The notes below the pieces were generated by a model. That model did no database searches. It had not been told where the DNA came from and saw only the letters and a list, made by a program, of their open reading frames with translations. Shown here piece after piece: positions 10,933 through 21,505 of a stretch of 64,000 bases of DNA. The stretch covers positions 18,370,603 to 18,434,602 of the forward strand of contig OX457027.1 in the NCBI GenBank assembly GCA_949752745.1. Reading direction: 5' to 3'. How positions within the stretch are numbered: the first letter of the stretch is position 1; every line of letters starts with the position of its first letter. Source of the stretch: Protula sp. h YS-2021 (Eukaryota; Annelida; Polychaeta; Sabellida; Serpulidae). A program made the translations under genes and the position numbers.

Positions 10933-11023
10933 CTGATGACGTCACTTCCTGTTTTCGAACCCTTATTTTCCTACTACTCGTAATATGTTTCAAAAATAAA
11001 TTAAACACGTGTTTTGAATGGGG

Positions 11024-11335
11024 CTTATCAAAAACTAAATTTGTTAAATTTGGTCTAGAACCAGCATTTTCCTACCACTATGAGTTTAGAACATTCAAAT
11101 AAGTAGCATGGTAAAATGTTCAAACTTATTTTATATATCATATGTTGTTAAAAACTAAATTTGTTAAAGTTGGTTTAGAAGCATCATTTTCGCACTACTA
11201 TAACTTTAGAACATTCGAATAAGTAGCATGGTAAAATGCTAAAACTTATTTTATATATTATATGTTTTCCAAAATCTACATTTGTTAAATTTGCCTTGGA
11301 AGTGTCATTTTTCAACTACTATAACATAAAAACAT
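11024..11335. repeat. ~122-bp tandem repeat, about 2.5 copies
   Basis: Units share AAAACTAAATTTGTTAAA, an interior ACTACTATAACTTTAGAACA and GTAGCATGGTAAAATG. Divergence between copies is moderate. Confidence 0.8.
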
Positions 11336-11391
11336 AACATTGGGCTTAACGTAGGGAAAATCCCATTCCTTCTCGAATTTATTGATCGTTC

Positions 11392-11540
11392 CCACGCTCT
11401 GAACGAGTGCACTCTGAAATTTATCGATCGGTTTCCCCTACACTCTGAACGAGTGCACTCTGAAATTTATCGATCGGTTTCCCCCACACTCTGAACGAGT
11501 GCACTCTGAAATTTATCGATCGGTTTCCCCACACTCTGAG
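11392..11540. repeat. 48-bp tandem repeat, 3 copies
   Basis: Three nearly identical units contain GAACGAGTGCACTCTGAAAT and TTATCGATCGGTTTCCCC. The conservation suggests recent tandem duplication. Confidence 0.9.
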
Positions 11541-11560
11541 ACCTTTCATATACTTATGCT

Positions 11561-11587
11561 GTGTGTGTGTGTGTGTGTGTGTGTGTG
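11561..11587. repeat. (GT)n microsatellite
   Basis: About 13 uninterrupted GT units. Confidence 0.95.
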
Positions 11588-11624
11588 GTTATTGTAATGG
11601 AACCATTGAAATATGACTAATTAA

Positions 11625-11780
11625 ATATTATCAGTGAAAATAGACATAAAGATATAGCTTTTATGTAAAAAAAAGTCACATAATGTCACAGAGTCACATG
11701 ATGTCACAGTCACATGATGTCACATAATGTCACAGAGTCACAAAAGTGAACAAAAAAACTCAAAAAAAAGTTTGTCCCGA
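11625..11780. repeat. Dispersed repeat with GTCACA array, copy 2
   Basis: The counterpart of 10370-10500, with a longer GTCACA/GTCACATGATG array. It runs directly into the tRNA-like segment at 11774-11843, so the GTCACA array probably belongs to the tail of that SINE-like unit. Confidence 0.65.
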
Positions 11781-11843
11781 GGCGGGATCGATCCCACAAC
11801 TCTCAGGTTACGAGCCGTCTGTTCTACCAAGTGAGCTATCACA
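11774..11843 (-). mobile_element. tRNA-derived SINE-like head
   Basis: Read on the - strand it starts GTGATAGCTCACTTGGTAGA (A-box-like TAGCTCACTTGG) and carries a B-box-like GGGATCGATCCC about 40 bases on. The anticodon arm (loop CTCGTAA) does not pair well, so a functional tRNA gene is unlikely. Confidence 0.6.
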
Positions 11844-11934
11844 GCTTGTCTGTTGAACGATCTGATAATGACATACATACGTTAAACTGATTGTGCTCAC
11901 ATAGCAATTACATACTCCTTACATAGTCATATAG

Positions 11935-12208
11935 CCATATGATGCTACATAGTCACATAGTGTCACATGATGTTACATTATGTTACATGATGTTACATTA
12001 TGCTACATAGTGTTACATTATGTTACATAGTGTTGCATTTTGTTACATAGTGTTACATTATGTTACATAATGTTACATAGTGTTACATGATGTTACATAG
12101 TGTTACATGATGTTACATAGTGCTACATGATGTTACCAAAAAATGTTAGAGTTATATAATGTTACATGTTCCATAATGTTACATAGTGTTACATAGTGTT
12201 ACAACAAC
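11935..12208. repeat. TGTTACATAG minisatellite
   Basis: A run of ~10-bp units TGTTACAT(AG/GA/TA), about 25 copies, with scattered substitutions. Confidence 0.9.
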
Positions 12209-12528
12209 AAAAAAATTGAAATTGAAATGTTACAAAAATAAAAAAAAGGTCACTTACCACGACTGTTTTGCCAAATCGTCTCCATGTGTATTCCAGCCAA
12301 TCTATGTGTTTTCCAGCCAATCTTTCACTTCCTTTTTAAAGAATAACTAATGTTTCACTTCGTCTCCTATGTGTATTCCATTCAATCCTTCATTTGTTCT
12401 CTAACAGTACAACAGGTAAGAGCAACTGTTTTTCACTTTTTTCCATGTGTATTCTACAGCAGCCAGAGCATGAATGAAGCTCATGTGCACACACAATGTG
12501 CTCTTATAGGAGTGCTGAATCACATCCT

Positions 12529-12550
12529 GGGGGGGGGGGGGGGGGGGGGG
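12529..12550 (+). repeat. Poly-G tract (about 22 G)
   Basis: A long guanine homopolymer, followed by a duplicated segment around GTCCCCATGGTATGATAGAC at about 12576-12655. Confidence 0.9.
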
Positions 12551-12682
12551 TCAGTACATATTATGTCCTAGAGGGGTCCCCATGGTATGATAGACAGGTG
12601 GTGGAAATTCCCACACGGGGGGGTCCCCGGGCGGTCCCCATGGTATGATAGACAGATGGTGGAAATGATATGATATGAAAGT

Positions 12683-12772
12683 GATGCCCGAGGGCGGGTT
12701 CGATCCACCGACCTTCAGATCATGGGTCCGCTTACGAGTCCTCTGCTCTACCAAGTGAGCCATTCAGGTCCG
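12683..12772 (-). mobile_element. tRNA-derived SINE-like head, second copy
   Basis: On the - strand the segment reads GGACCTGAATGGCTCACTTG (A-box TGGCTCACTTGG), GTAGAGCAGAGGACTCGTAA, and a B-box-like GGATCGAACCC near 12705. The spacing is stretched relative to a normal tRNA. It resembles the head at 11774-11843 in the A-box half. Confidence 0.6.
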
Positions 12773-13611
12773 AAGGTTAATGATCGGGAAAACATTCCTT
12801 ATATACGGTTGGAGTCACATGACACATGATTGACAGGTCATGTGACTAATGATGATTGACAGGTCACGTGACTAATGACGTAATGATGTTTGATAGGTGA
12901 CTTAGGGTTATGCCTCCTAGGGGGAGGGGGAGGGGGGTCTGATGACGTCACTTCCTGTTTTCGAACTGTCGTTTTCCAACTACTGTTGAATGAAGTAGTT
13001 TTACACTATAACATATAGTGTTCGGTGAGGTATGGTATGTAGTATTACTATATTGCATATACGACTTTGTTTCGTTAAAAGCTTTAGTTCTGTAAATATA
13101 ATAAATGGATTTCTTGGGGGTAATCTAGTATGGGTAGGGTGTCTCTTCTGGATTTAACCCTGCATCACTGTATAGGTTGTATCTAGAACATACATGCATG
13201 TTCTGAATGCGGTTGGTATAAATTATAAAAAACTGTTATTATCGCTCACCGTAAGTGACGTCATGAAGTGACGTCATCATGTGTCTCCGCTCTGTATATG
13301 ATGTATCTAGAACATACAAGTATGTTCTGGATACGGCTGGTATAAATGATGGAAAAAAATTCAGAGTCAGAATGCACCCGTGTATGTCATTGTTGGCAAA
13401 GTGCGTGCCCTCTAGAAACGTCATAGAGTTTCGTCATAGAGGTTTGTCGTAGCGTTTCGTAATAAAAGAATCATGGTGTCATTGATGACGGTATTTACTA
13501 TAAATTTTAAACCAGCATAACTTAAAACTATTAGGTCGATTTTAACCATTTTTCAGCAACTATTCAGTAAAACTTAAAATTTTTATTGATGACACCACTG
13601 ATGACGTCATT
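12773..13611. other. Non-coding stretch with CRE-like motifs and a short duplication
   Basis: No gene seen. TGACGTCA occurs near 12945, twice near 13255-13281 and near 13601. A segment with GTATCTAGAACATACA is present twice (about 13168-13220 and 13300-13350). The TGATGACGTCACTTCCTG block at 12936-12965 repeats the one after the G-rich tract near 10934. Confidence 0.5.
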
Positions 13612-13842
13612 GATGTTGCCGTTGTTGTTGTTGTTGTTATTGTTGTTTTTGTTGCCATTGTTATTGTTGTCATTTTGATTGTTGTTGTGATTATTGTTGT
13701 TGTGGTTGCCACTAGTGTTGCAGTTGTTGTTTTGCTGCCGCCATTGTTGTTGTTGTTGTTTTTGTCGTTGTTGTTGTTGCCATTGTTGTTGTGGCTATTG
13801 TTGTTGCTTTTGGTGCCGTTGTTGTTGCCGTTGTTGTTTGTG
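13612..13842. repeat. (GTT)n/(GCC GTT)n trinucleotide repeat
   Basis: GTT repeats with GCC, GCT and CTG interruptions over about 230 bp. The Leu/Val- or Cys-rich frames they create are not genes. Confidence 0.9.
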
Positions 13843-13844
13843 GA

Positions 13845-13915
13845 GGATGCCTGCGGTTCAGCTGGTTGGAGGATTGGTCTGCTGATCTCAACACCTTAAG
13901 TGCGAATCCGGCATG
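13845..13915 (+). mobile_element. tRNA-derived SINE-like head on + strand
   Basis: GATGCCTGCGGTTCAGCTGG followed by TTGGAGGATTGGTCTGCTGA is A-box-like, and AGTGCGAATCCGGCATGG about 35 bases later is B-box-like. The body of the element may extend toward about 14400 but its end is not clear. Confidence 0.5.
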
Positions 13916-14745
13916 GGTGGTATGCAGAAAGCCGTAATCAATCCGATTGTTTTAACTAAGAAACGAAGTTGGTTAAATTGCTCGGTACGGAATTCAACAT
14001 TAAAGCCCACTTAAACTGTCGACCATCCCTTCAACAATTTATACAGTCGCAGCGTTTTGTGGCGAGTTGTTGACTTTTCGCAATGAGGTACGTTTAAAAA
14101 GGTACAGCGCTTGGGCAAGATCGCATCATAATTCTCCAGACAAATGGGTAAATAAACCTTGCAGTTTCTTGTTCTAGCTGAAGGACTTGCCAGTAACAAC
14201 AGACAAAGTAGCCCACCCTACAGAAGGGCCAGAGGCTGACATGTCTGATGCAGTGGATAGGGTGGTAAGTCCCAGATTGATCGAGGAAATATCGTTCCAC
14301 CCTGTTGTGTATGGCACATTTTTACTCTACAGACCCACGGGGGGATCCCACGAAAATAATACTCATAAAAGAGCGGAACTACGTTTTAAAATATCCACCC
14401 CCTCTGTGTTTATACGTAACAGATAGATCTCGTGAGAGGTCAGCTGTTCTATAGCAGTGGCTCGGAATTTCAATTTATGCGCTGACACCACTGTAACGTT
14501 AATAGACGATTCGTCAGTCTTTTGCCAGCCGGCGAAAATCGCAACAAAATAATTAATAAATCATGACAGCATTCGAAGGTGCTTTGTTTGAGTAATAAAA
14601 TGTCCATTTTGGGTTCTATTTATACCAAATTTGATATAATTTAGTGTGTATTGCCAGCGTCGTACACATAAATAGTGAGCGATAATATGTGATAGTGGTA
14701 TTGCATATTAAGATAAAAATTTAGAATAAGGAGGCTAACCACAAT
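13916..14745. other. No gene seen; possible SINE body and unique sequence
   Basis: Contains no coding region I can support and no obvious tandem array. The part to about 14400 could be the body of the SINE-like element starting at 13845. Confidence 0.35.
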
Positions 14746-14749
14746 AAGC

Positions 14750-15125
14750 CAATTGGCACTTTCGGGTCGTTCAGGTGGGGGTGTTGTTTCGATTGCAAAT
14801 ATTTTGGGATAAATTATAAAGAAATCTTAAGGGAACAACATCAAAATTCTATTTTCTTTCAACATGCACACTTTCAAATTTATAAAGCCATCATATGATC
14901 TTTTAAAAACTATTTTACAAATTATTCAGCCCCTTTAATAGCCAGTATGTGAATCTGTTTCTAGCAAAGTGGGATTTTTTGCCAGTTTCTTCTATCATGT
15001 CTTTATATCCTTATCCCAACTGAATTCAGCCGAAACGCCAAAACTTTTCGGCAAAAGCCAAAGAGTGATTTGGCTTATACACGAATAAAGAGTTTCGATC
15101 ATTAGCCAATCAGAGTGCTGTTAAC
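14750..15125. repeat. Dispersed repeat R1, copy 1
   Basis: About 375 bp aligned by eye with 49455-49790. Shared blocks include TAAATTATAAAGAAATCTTA versus TAAATTATAGAGAAATGTTA, then AAAACTATTT, GTTTCTAGC(A/G)AA, and CGAAACG(C/T)CAAA(A/T)CTTTTCGGC. Copies are perhaps 75-80% alike, so it is an old dispersed repeat. Confidence 0.7.
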
Positions 15126-16298
15126 ATTTTCTCCGTAATGCTTAGAAGGTACACATAGCAGAAATGCATGTCTTCGTTTTCGTTAGAAGACGCCAAAATT
15201 TATGTAAAAAACAACCTGAATGTTTATTGTCAAAATAGGACAGCATGCGGCATGTATTATTCAATACTATGCAAAGTATATTTTATTCTCCTTTGGGCAT
15301 GGCAAAGCACTGAGGTAAAGAAATCGACATTAGAAGATTTCGCGCAAGTGCCCAATTTTCGCGAAAAGCTTCTGCCATGTATTAAAAAACGTCCTAGTAT
15401 GACTTGTATAAAAGGAAAAAAAAAAAATTAACTCAATGGTGTGTTTATTCAATCAAATTTATGGGGAAAAGTTCAATGAAAAATGAATCCATCACATCTA
15501 ACACGTTTCAGAGCACACTGAACTTGTTGTGTAGCGCGATTTTAAAATGGGCGATTTTCTATTTGATATAACAGCCTATAGCAAAATATTGAGATACTAA
15601 AATTTTCAAAACAATAAAAATAATGATGGTTAATGTTACCTTTAACCCGGAAAATCTCCAAAACTCGATGTTGTTGTCAACTGAACAATATTTTTAAAGC
15701 AATTCCCAACCTTAGTTTTACTGGTGTTTATATAGCTTTTTGTCAATTAATCAATTAATGACACTATTGTCAAGTAAAAGTGTTTAAATGAAGCGGTTAG
15801 GTTAAATCTTGCTAGAGTTTAATTTCTGAAAAAAATATTTTGACTGGCTGCCTCGAAGTTTTTAGTAAATGTCAAAAATTTGTGTGCAAAACTCCAGAAT
15901 CTTATATTATCGCCTTCAATTTATGCATTGTAAAACGTGAATAGAGGCTGTCAGCTGGTGCTTATTATCATAAATTAAAGTTTTGGTACTTTTTGTTCTA
16001 GTTGTATGGTCGGTCTTATTTTGTTGTGCTTGAAAAAGTCAAAAATTGCATTTAATTATGTCATTTGGAGGCTCCACTTTTGTAGCCAAGAAATGTTTGT
16101 TTACCGTCGAAAGATGGTTTTTCCAATATGGCCGCGGAAGTCTTTATCTGTGTATTTAAATTATGTCCCATAAACAGGAGGTGTATTTGAAAACATAGGG
16201 CTATCGGAATTTTGTTGTGAAGGTAAGTTTCTATGGCATGAGAGACTCATGCAAACAAATGCAGATATTAGACTATGATTTTGAACTAATTTTATTCG
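15126..16298. other. No gene seen
   Basis: AT-rich sequence without a convincing exon, RNA gene or repeat array. A small open frame at 15168-15431 has no recognisable domain. Confidence 0.4.
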
Positions 16299-16551
16299 CA
16301 GTGTTGCCACATTATACTTTTTTAAAAGTATTGTACTTTTTTTGACCAACCCCGAAATTTATACTTTTTTTTTACTTTTTTTACTTTTTTTTTCTTTTTT
16401 ATACTTTTTTGCCGAAAATTTATATATTTTTTTTACTTTTTATACTTTTTCTTACCAGCTGTAGGGTTAAGTACAATGATAACGAAATCTAAAGGGAAAC
16501 TTTAATCTACTCTCTGTCTCTATTATTCATTTCCTTTGTATATTAATGTAC

Positions 16552-17371
16552 TTAATCAGTCCCCCACCGGGGGACTATAGTTTTCGGGTCTGTCTGTCCG
16601 TCTGTCGACACCTTTTTTGTTAACACACTCAAGCCTACATTTTTCGACCGATTGTTAAGATATTCTATATATGGGTAGTACTGGAACGAACAAGGATCGG
16701 TGTTGTAAATGAGCCATGTCGGCCCAAGGAACTTGACAAATTTTCCCAATCCTTACTCAGTTGAATGAGTTTGTTAACCCACTCAAGCCTACATTTCTGG
16801 ATCGATTGTTGAAATCTTTTACATATAGGAAGCATAGGAACCAACAAAGGCCGGTATTGTAAATTAGCCCTATCGGCCCAAGGACATTGGCCCAGCTGAA
16901 CTACAGAAATTTTCACAACCCTTACGTACTGGAATGAGTTTGTTAACACACTCAAGCCTACATTTCTGCATCGATTGACAAGATATCCTTACTATAAGTA
17001 GTATTGGAACCAACAAGTGATTGTATTGTATATGAGCCATGTCGGCAAAAGGACATTGGCCCAGATGAACTTCTCACAAATTTTCCCAATCCTTACTCAT
17101 TTGAATGAGTTTGTTAACACACTCAAGCCTACATTCCTGGATCGATTGTTGAAATATTTTACATATAGGAAGTATTGGAACCAACAAAGGTCGGTATTGT
17201 AAATGAGCCCTATCGGCCCAAGAACATTGGCCCAGCTGAACTTCAGAAATTTTCACAACCCTTACATACTGGAATGAGTTTGTTAACACTCTAGCCTACA
17301 CTTCTGCTTCGATTGATAAGATAGCGTTTTTGTGGCGGGGGACATTAATCAGTTCCACTGATGACTTGTTG
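16552..17371. mobile_element. Helentron-like (HINE-type) element with ~185-bp internal tandem units
   Basis: It starts with a short GC hairpin (GTCCCCCACCGGGGGAC), runs through a GTCTGTCTGTCCGTC segment, then about four ~185-bp tandem units (GTTAACACACTCAAGCCTAC ... GAGCCATGTCGGCCCAAGGA). It ends GCGGGGGACATTAATCAGTT ... GATGACTTG. The same start, units and end recur at 55015-56505. Terminal hairpin plus a core of 150-200 bp tandem repeats fits the non-autonomous Helentron-related elements known from bivalves. This class assignment is inference. Confidence 0.65.
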
Positions 17372-17795
17372 ATATATGCGATCGACCGCGTGTTGGTCTG
17401 TGGGTCCGTCATCAACAGCTTGTTAACACGATAATTTCAAAACTGCTGCAAGGATTTTAATGAATGGTATGTAGCTTCTGTGGGCACTAACAAGGATGGG
17501 TATTTTAAATGGGTTAGGTTGGCCCAAGGAAAATGAACAAAATGACATTTACCAAATCCTGGAAATTATTCAGCATCGGAATGAGTTTGTTCACACGATA
17601 TCTCAAGAACAACTGCAGGGATTTTAATGAAATTTGGTATGTAGCTTCTATGGGCCCTAACAAGGATGGGTATCGTAAATGAGTTAGGTTAGCCGAACGA
17701 AAATGAACCAGTTGGCTATTGTGTGAGCTTGTTAACACGATAACTTAAAAACTGCTGCAAAGGATTTTCGGGAACGGAAACAGCATCTGTGTGAT
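17372..17795. repeat. ~170-bp tandem repeat, GATATATGCGATCGACCG family
   Basis: Opens with GATATATGCGATCGACCGCG and contains about 2.5 units built on CTTGTTAACACGATAA, AAAACTGCTGCAAGGATTTT and GGTATGTAGCTTCT. A single unit of the same family lies at 30808-31020. Confidence 0.75.
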
Positions 17796-18539
17796 AAGGA
17801 TGTATTATCTCCCGTCGCCCTAGCCGGGGGCGAGGGATATAGAAACGCCTCGTGTCCGTCCATCCGTCTGTCCATACCTTTGCTCACGGCAGCTGAGATT
17901 CTGAAAGATGCTTCTCCATGGTCGCATCAATTCTTACATAGCATCGTAATTTGCTAGGTTTAGAGCTGTTGGATGGAATTTTAACTATTAAGTGTAACGA
18001 AAAGCCGGCAAATGAGATGCCAATGCGTGCGTCGCTTTTTGAGGCAACCAAAAATTCCAGAAGGAAAAATGACTATCGAAGAAAAGAATAGAAGAGGCAC
18101 AAGAGAAAAAGAAGACAAAAAGTACTTGGAAGCTTTCAGTGAGGAGCTTCAATCTCGAAAAGAAGTCACCCAAAAGGAAAAGGAAATTGCGCGATCCGAG
18201 ACCGTTGTTGAAAAAGTCTTGAAAGAGGCAAAAAAACTTGAGAAAGAGATAAACAAACACCGAAAAGACCTCAACAAGTGAAAGAGAAAACAGTAAAATA
18301 TGATCTCAAGCGTTTTTTGAAAATCGAAACTGGCTCTCAGACCAAAAAGCTCAAACAGAATGAAGCTATAGAAACTGGTGATGCCTCCCAAAATGCCACC
18401 TATTCACAGTTGCAAGCTGAACTGCCTAATTGGAAGGTAGACCTCATTCGTGGCGATGGTAATTGTTTTTTAGAGCGTTGAGCAAGGCGCTGCATGGAAG
18501 TGGGGAATTGCATGAAGTGCGCCACACTATAACCAACCA

Positions 18540-20278
18540 GTCTTGGGTCAACTCGGCCCCTTGCCAAGTCATCCCCTACCAACTCGGCCCCTCGTTAAAG
18601 TCAAGTCGGCCCCCACTCGGCCCTTTTACAGGTGGACTCGGCCCTTCGTGATAGTTAAGTCGAACCCCTTATTTAAAAAGTCGACAATATATGTTTTTGG
18701 TGTTTTGGTGTTAATCAGATAAAACATATAGGGTAATTCTACCTTATTTATTTTTATTGGAAAAACAACACACGTACAACAACAGACGTACTTTACCCAC
18801 AATTAGCACATCATTTTACACACCATATTCGGTACTACAACCTTTGTTATAATAACATTTACTAATCAGTCCCCGGTCGGGTCATACCTAAGACTTTAAA
18901 ATTGGGACTTGCTACCCTGTGAGGCACTCCACATGTAAGGGTTAGAAGGAGGGCTTGAATGCCCCATTTCAGTATAATGTGGCAGGGGGATCCCCATATG
19001 ACCATAGCAGTTGAAAGGGATCTAAAGAACAATACAATGCAATACAATACTAATCAGTTGTTTTTTTGCAAAAGACTAGTGCCATGTAAACTGGTGGCGC
19101 TGCCAGATTGCAGGGTTGAGATTTGGCGGTCGCCCGTGGCGACCAACTTTTGGCTCGGGCGACCAACTTTTTCGAGTTGGTCGCCCGAGTGGCGACTAAC
19201 TTGTTTTCTGAGTATTTTCAATTAAATACTGTCGATTATTTTAAACACCATTTTGTTGTTGTTTTTTTCATGTGAGGCGGGCTAGACAAATTTTGCAAAA
19301 ATTGCGCCGGGCGACTAACTTCTGTGCCGGGCGACTAACTTTTTAAAGTTGGTCGCCCGGAAGGCGACCAGAAAATTTTACGAAGTCTCAACCCTGAGAT
19401 TGTATTTTAAATACTACTTTTGACCAATGTAAAACAATTTAGCCCTTGTTTTTCTTCCATTTTACTACTAAATCCGAGTATATTACAAGATACTGACGAC
19501 CCGGACGATATCTGTGACTTAACAAGCAAATTTTGGTGTGTAAAATACTTAATGTAAAAGCCTAATTCACTCCTTTCAGTTACTGACAACTTGGACATTA
19601 TCATTCTGTGATTTAACAAGCAAATTGTGTACCATACTAAATGTAGAAGCCTTATCCACTCCTTTCAGTTTGCCGATTTGCTTATTTCCCACGTTACATT
19701 GAATTTGATTTATTAAAAAGAAAATACCTTTCTTTGCTTTGTGGTATTCCTTTTGTGTAATCCCGGATCCACATTTAACAATTTGCTGGCGGGATCGGAG
19801 ATCTGACTGAATAGGTGCAATTCAGACAGCCCCAGCGGATGGATTTGCGTAAAAGGTACTCTGGTAAATCTCATACATAATTGCAATTACTCATTTTAAA
19901 ACAACTCGAGCACTTGTGAGCTGTAATTGCAGTTGAGGCCGTGCTGAGACAGATTATACATTTGTGATAACGGAGATAATTTATTGTAATCACTGAGATT
20001 AAACACCGACAGAAGTCCTGTAATCACTAACTGCATTTTGCCTGTGATGAGTACCCGAGATTAGACGAAAAAACCTGTAATTTTCAAATACATTTCGTCA
20101 GTGATCATTGCCTTTTGTATTTTAAGTTTGAAAAGTATGTGTGATCGGGCCGACTTAAAAAAGGACTGAGGGGCCGACTTTACTTTCACGAGGGGTCGAG
20201 TTTGCGGGGCCGACTTGACCAAAAAGGGCCGATTTTGGAAGGGGCCGACTTGGCAAGGGGCCGAGTTTACCCAACACC
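18540..20278. mobile_element. Mutator-like TIR element with repetitive C-rich arms
   Basis: Left end GTCTTGGGTCAACTCGGCCC; the right end reversed reads GTGTTGGGTAAACTCGGCCC. The flanking direct repeat TAACCAACCA occurs at 18530-18539 and 20279-20288, and one base of ambiguity remains at the right end. Each arm is itself a string of ACTCGGCCCC-like units (about 18547-18670 and 20140-20265). The insertion sits inside the OTU frame, and removing it rejoins conserved protein blocks, which confirms the boundaries. The 9-10 bp duplication suggests the Mutator superfamily. No transposase is seen. Confidence 0.8.
19111..19396. mobile_element. hAT-like MITE, 286 bp, nested at third level
   Basis: Ends CAGGGTTGAGA and TCTCAACCCTG are perfect inverted repeats, flanked by AGATTG on both sides (19105-19110 and 19397-19402). 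The arms carry repeated GGCGACCAACTTT / GGTCGCC motifs in inverted orientation. It lies within the 18540-20278 element. Confidence 0.85.
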
Positions 20279-20658
20279 TAACCAACCATATGGCTGAAAA
20301 TAAAAATCATTTCAAACAATTTGTTGCTGGTAGCAACATGGATAAGCGTATAGAAGAGATGAAAAAAATCAGGCAGATGGTCCACTCAGTGTGCGATATT
20401 TGGAGCGTCCTCTGCGTACAACATAGAAATTTACATTTACACTCCGATAGATAAAGTAGTCCCAGTCCCAGATCACAACATGACCCAATAAACGAGGTTG
20501 CACTGTATAATTAATGTTTCTATCGTTTTTATCATTTTTACCACTTTAAAGGTGTTATGGTGGATACTTTTTTTATACTTTTTTTTACCCATTTTATACC
20601 TTTTTTTACTTTTTTTTATACTTTTTTTCTCTTGAGGTCCGTGGCAACACTGTATTCG

Positions 20659-20979
20659 CCGCATGTTTATAGTTTTTGAAATATAAGTTTTAACTTCCGG
20701 TTGAAAGTCGTTGACTTTTAGTTTTTGGAGAGGTCGAGCTAAGAGGTACAAACTTTGTGAAGTTGTGGCAAAAAATTTAATTGGTCAACCCCTATTTCAG
20801 TCCTTATTTTTAGTCGTCGATAGGGTCAAACTCTGTGAAACAATTGTTGGTTTGCCTCAGCGAGATGTATGGAAGGAGCCAGAATACCGGAAGTTATACA
20901 GAAAGTCAATGGTAAATTAACTGTGGTCCGTGGCCGTAAACTACCATCAGTAATATGTGTTCGTCTTCATTTGTAAGAG
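20659..20979. other. No gene seen
   Basis: Short unique-looking sequence between the TIR element and the repeat mosaic. Confidence 0.35.
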
Positions 20980-21505
20980 TTACTCTAGAGGAGTACGAAT
21001 GGTTGCAGTAGATCAGAATTGGTGAAATTGAAAAGAACATCCTCCGTGACTGAAAAAAAATTGTATTTGTCAAGTATCGAAAAGGAATATTCGAGTCGAA
21101 AGGGTTGACAAATAAGCGCTTTCACAGTTTCGTCTCCGAGATTTACGTAGTCGTAGATGACTCTTTGCGGTCTTGCTATGATAGCAAGAGTCATAGTTCC
21201 TAAAGTAGAACATGCCATTGATGTCAGTTTTGCCAATCTCGGCGCTACTGGGGCCAATGGTTTTTTTTTCAGAAAGGGTGCATCAGATAAAGGGTCCAGT
21301 TATAAATTATGGGGCACAATTTTTATGGTCAAATAACAGTATTGTACTGAGAAAAATTATGTATTTTCTTGAGATCAGCATCGAATCCCCCTTTATTGCC
21401 CACAACAATAATGATTCTGCAATTGCAAAACCACTCTTTACTTGGTTTGGGAGTTTCGCTGGGGTCGAAAATTTTGAGCCAGGGTATTTTTTAGTGTGCT
21501 TTTAA

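Larger units (their letters stand above)
18012..20491 (+). pseudogene. OTU-domain cysteine protease remnant, broken by insertion and frameshifts
   Basis: An ATG at 18012 opens a highly charged, coiled-coil-like frame rich in Glu/Lys to 18281. A second frame from 18278 carries on the charged region and reaches the OTU catalytic signature GDGNCF at about 18454-18470. After a one-base frame change the sequence continues FRALSKALHGSGELHEVR. At 18540 a 1.7-kb transposon splits the frame. The OTU fold resumes at 20279 (NHMAENKNHFKQF), shifts once more near 20362, and continues W...AIFGASSAYNIEIYIYTP to a stop at 20489-20491. OTU proteins are deubiquitinating cysteine proteases, and OTU domains also occur in transposon-encoded proteins. 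The catalytic Asp and Cys are visible; the C-terminal His motif is not. It lies inside the 16299-20652 TIR element, so it is probably transposon cargo. Confidence 0.75.
16299..20652. mobile_element. hAT-like TIR element with OTU reading frame, host of nested insertions
   Basis: The left end CAGTGTTGCCAC (16299-16310) and right end GTGGCAACACTG (20641-20652) are perfect inverted repeats, flanked by the direct repeat TATTCG (16293-16298 and 20653-20658). Both subterminal regions are unusually T-rich with repeated ATACTTTTTTT units (16312-16456 and about 20565-20630). Inside are a Helentron-like unit, another tandem segment, and the OTU-protein remnant, itself interrupted by two further elements. 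CAG-type ends with a 6-bp duplication are compatible with hAT families that make short duplications. No transposase is visible. A shorter relative with similar ends is at 36182-36710. Confidence 0.72.

Noticed and set aside
11774..12772. Functional tRNA genes on the - strand
   Set aside because: A- and B-box-like motifs are present but the anticodon stems do not pair and spacing is off; called SINE-like heads instead.
13675..13899. Hydrophobic Leu/Val-rich frame resembling a membrane segment
   Set aside because: Translation of the GTT trinucleotide repeat.
15168..15431. 87-codon open frame with ATG
   Set aside because: No recognisable domain, no splice signals of note, and a Lys-run end; too weak to call.
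5498..16140. Candidate first coding exon of DDX1 (ATGGCTTCCTCA near 5499, ATGGCCGCGGAA near 16129)
   Set aside because: Neither leaves the single base (phase 1) needed to join the exon at 26164, and the first lies inside the retrotransposon.
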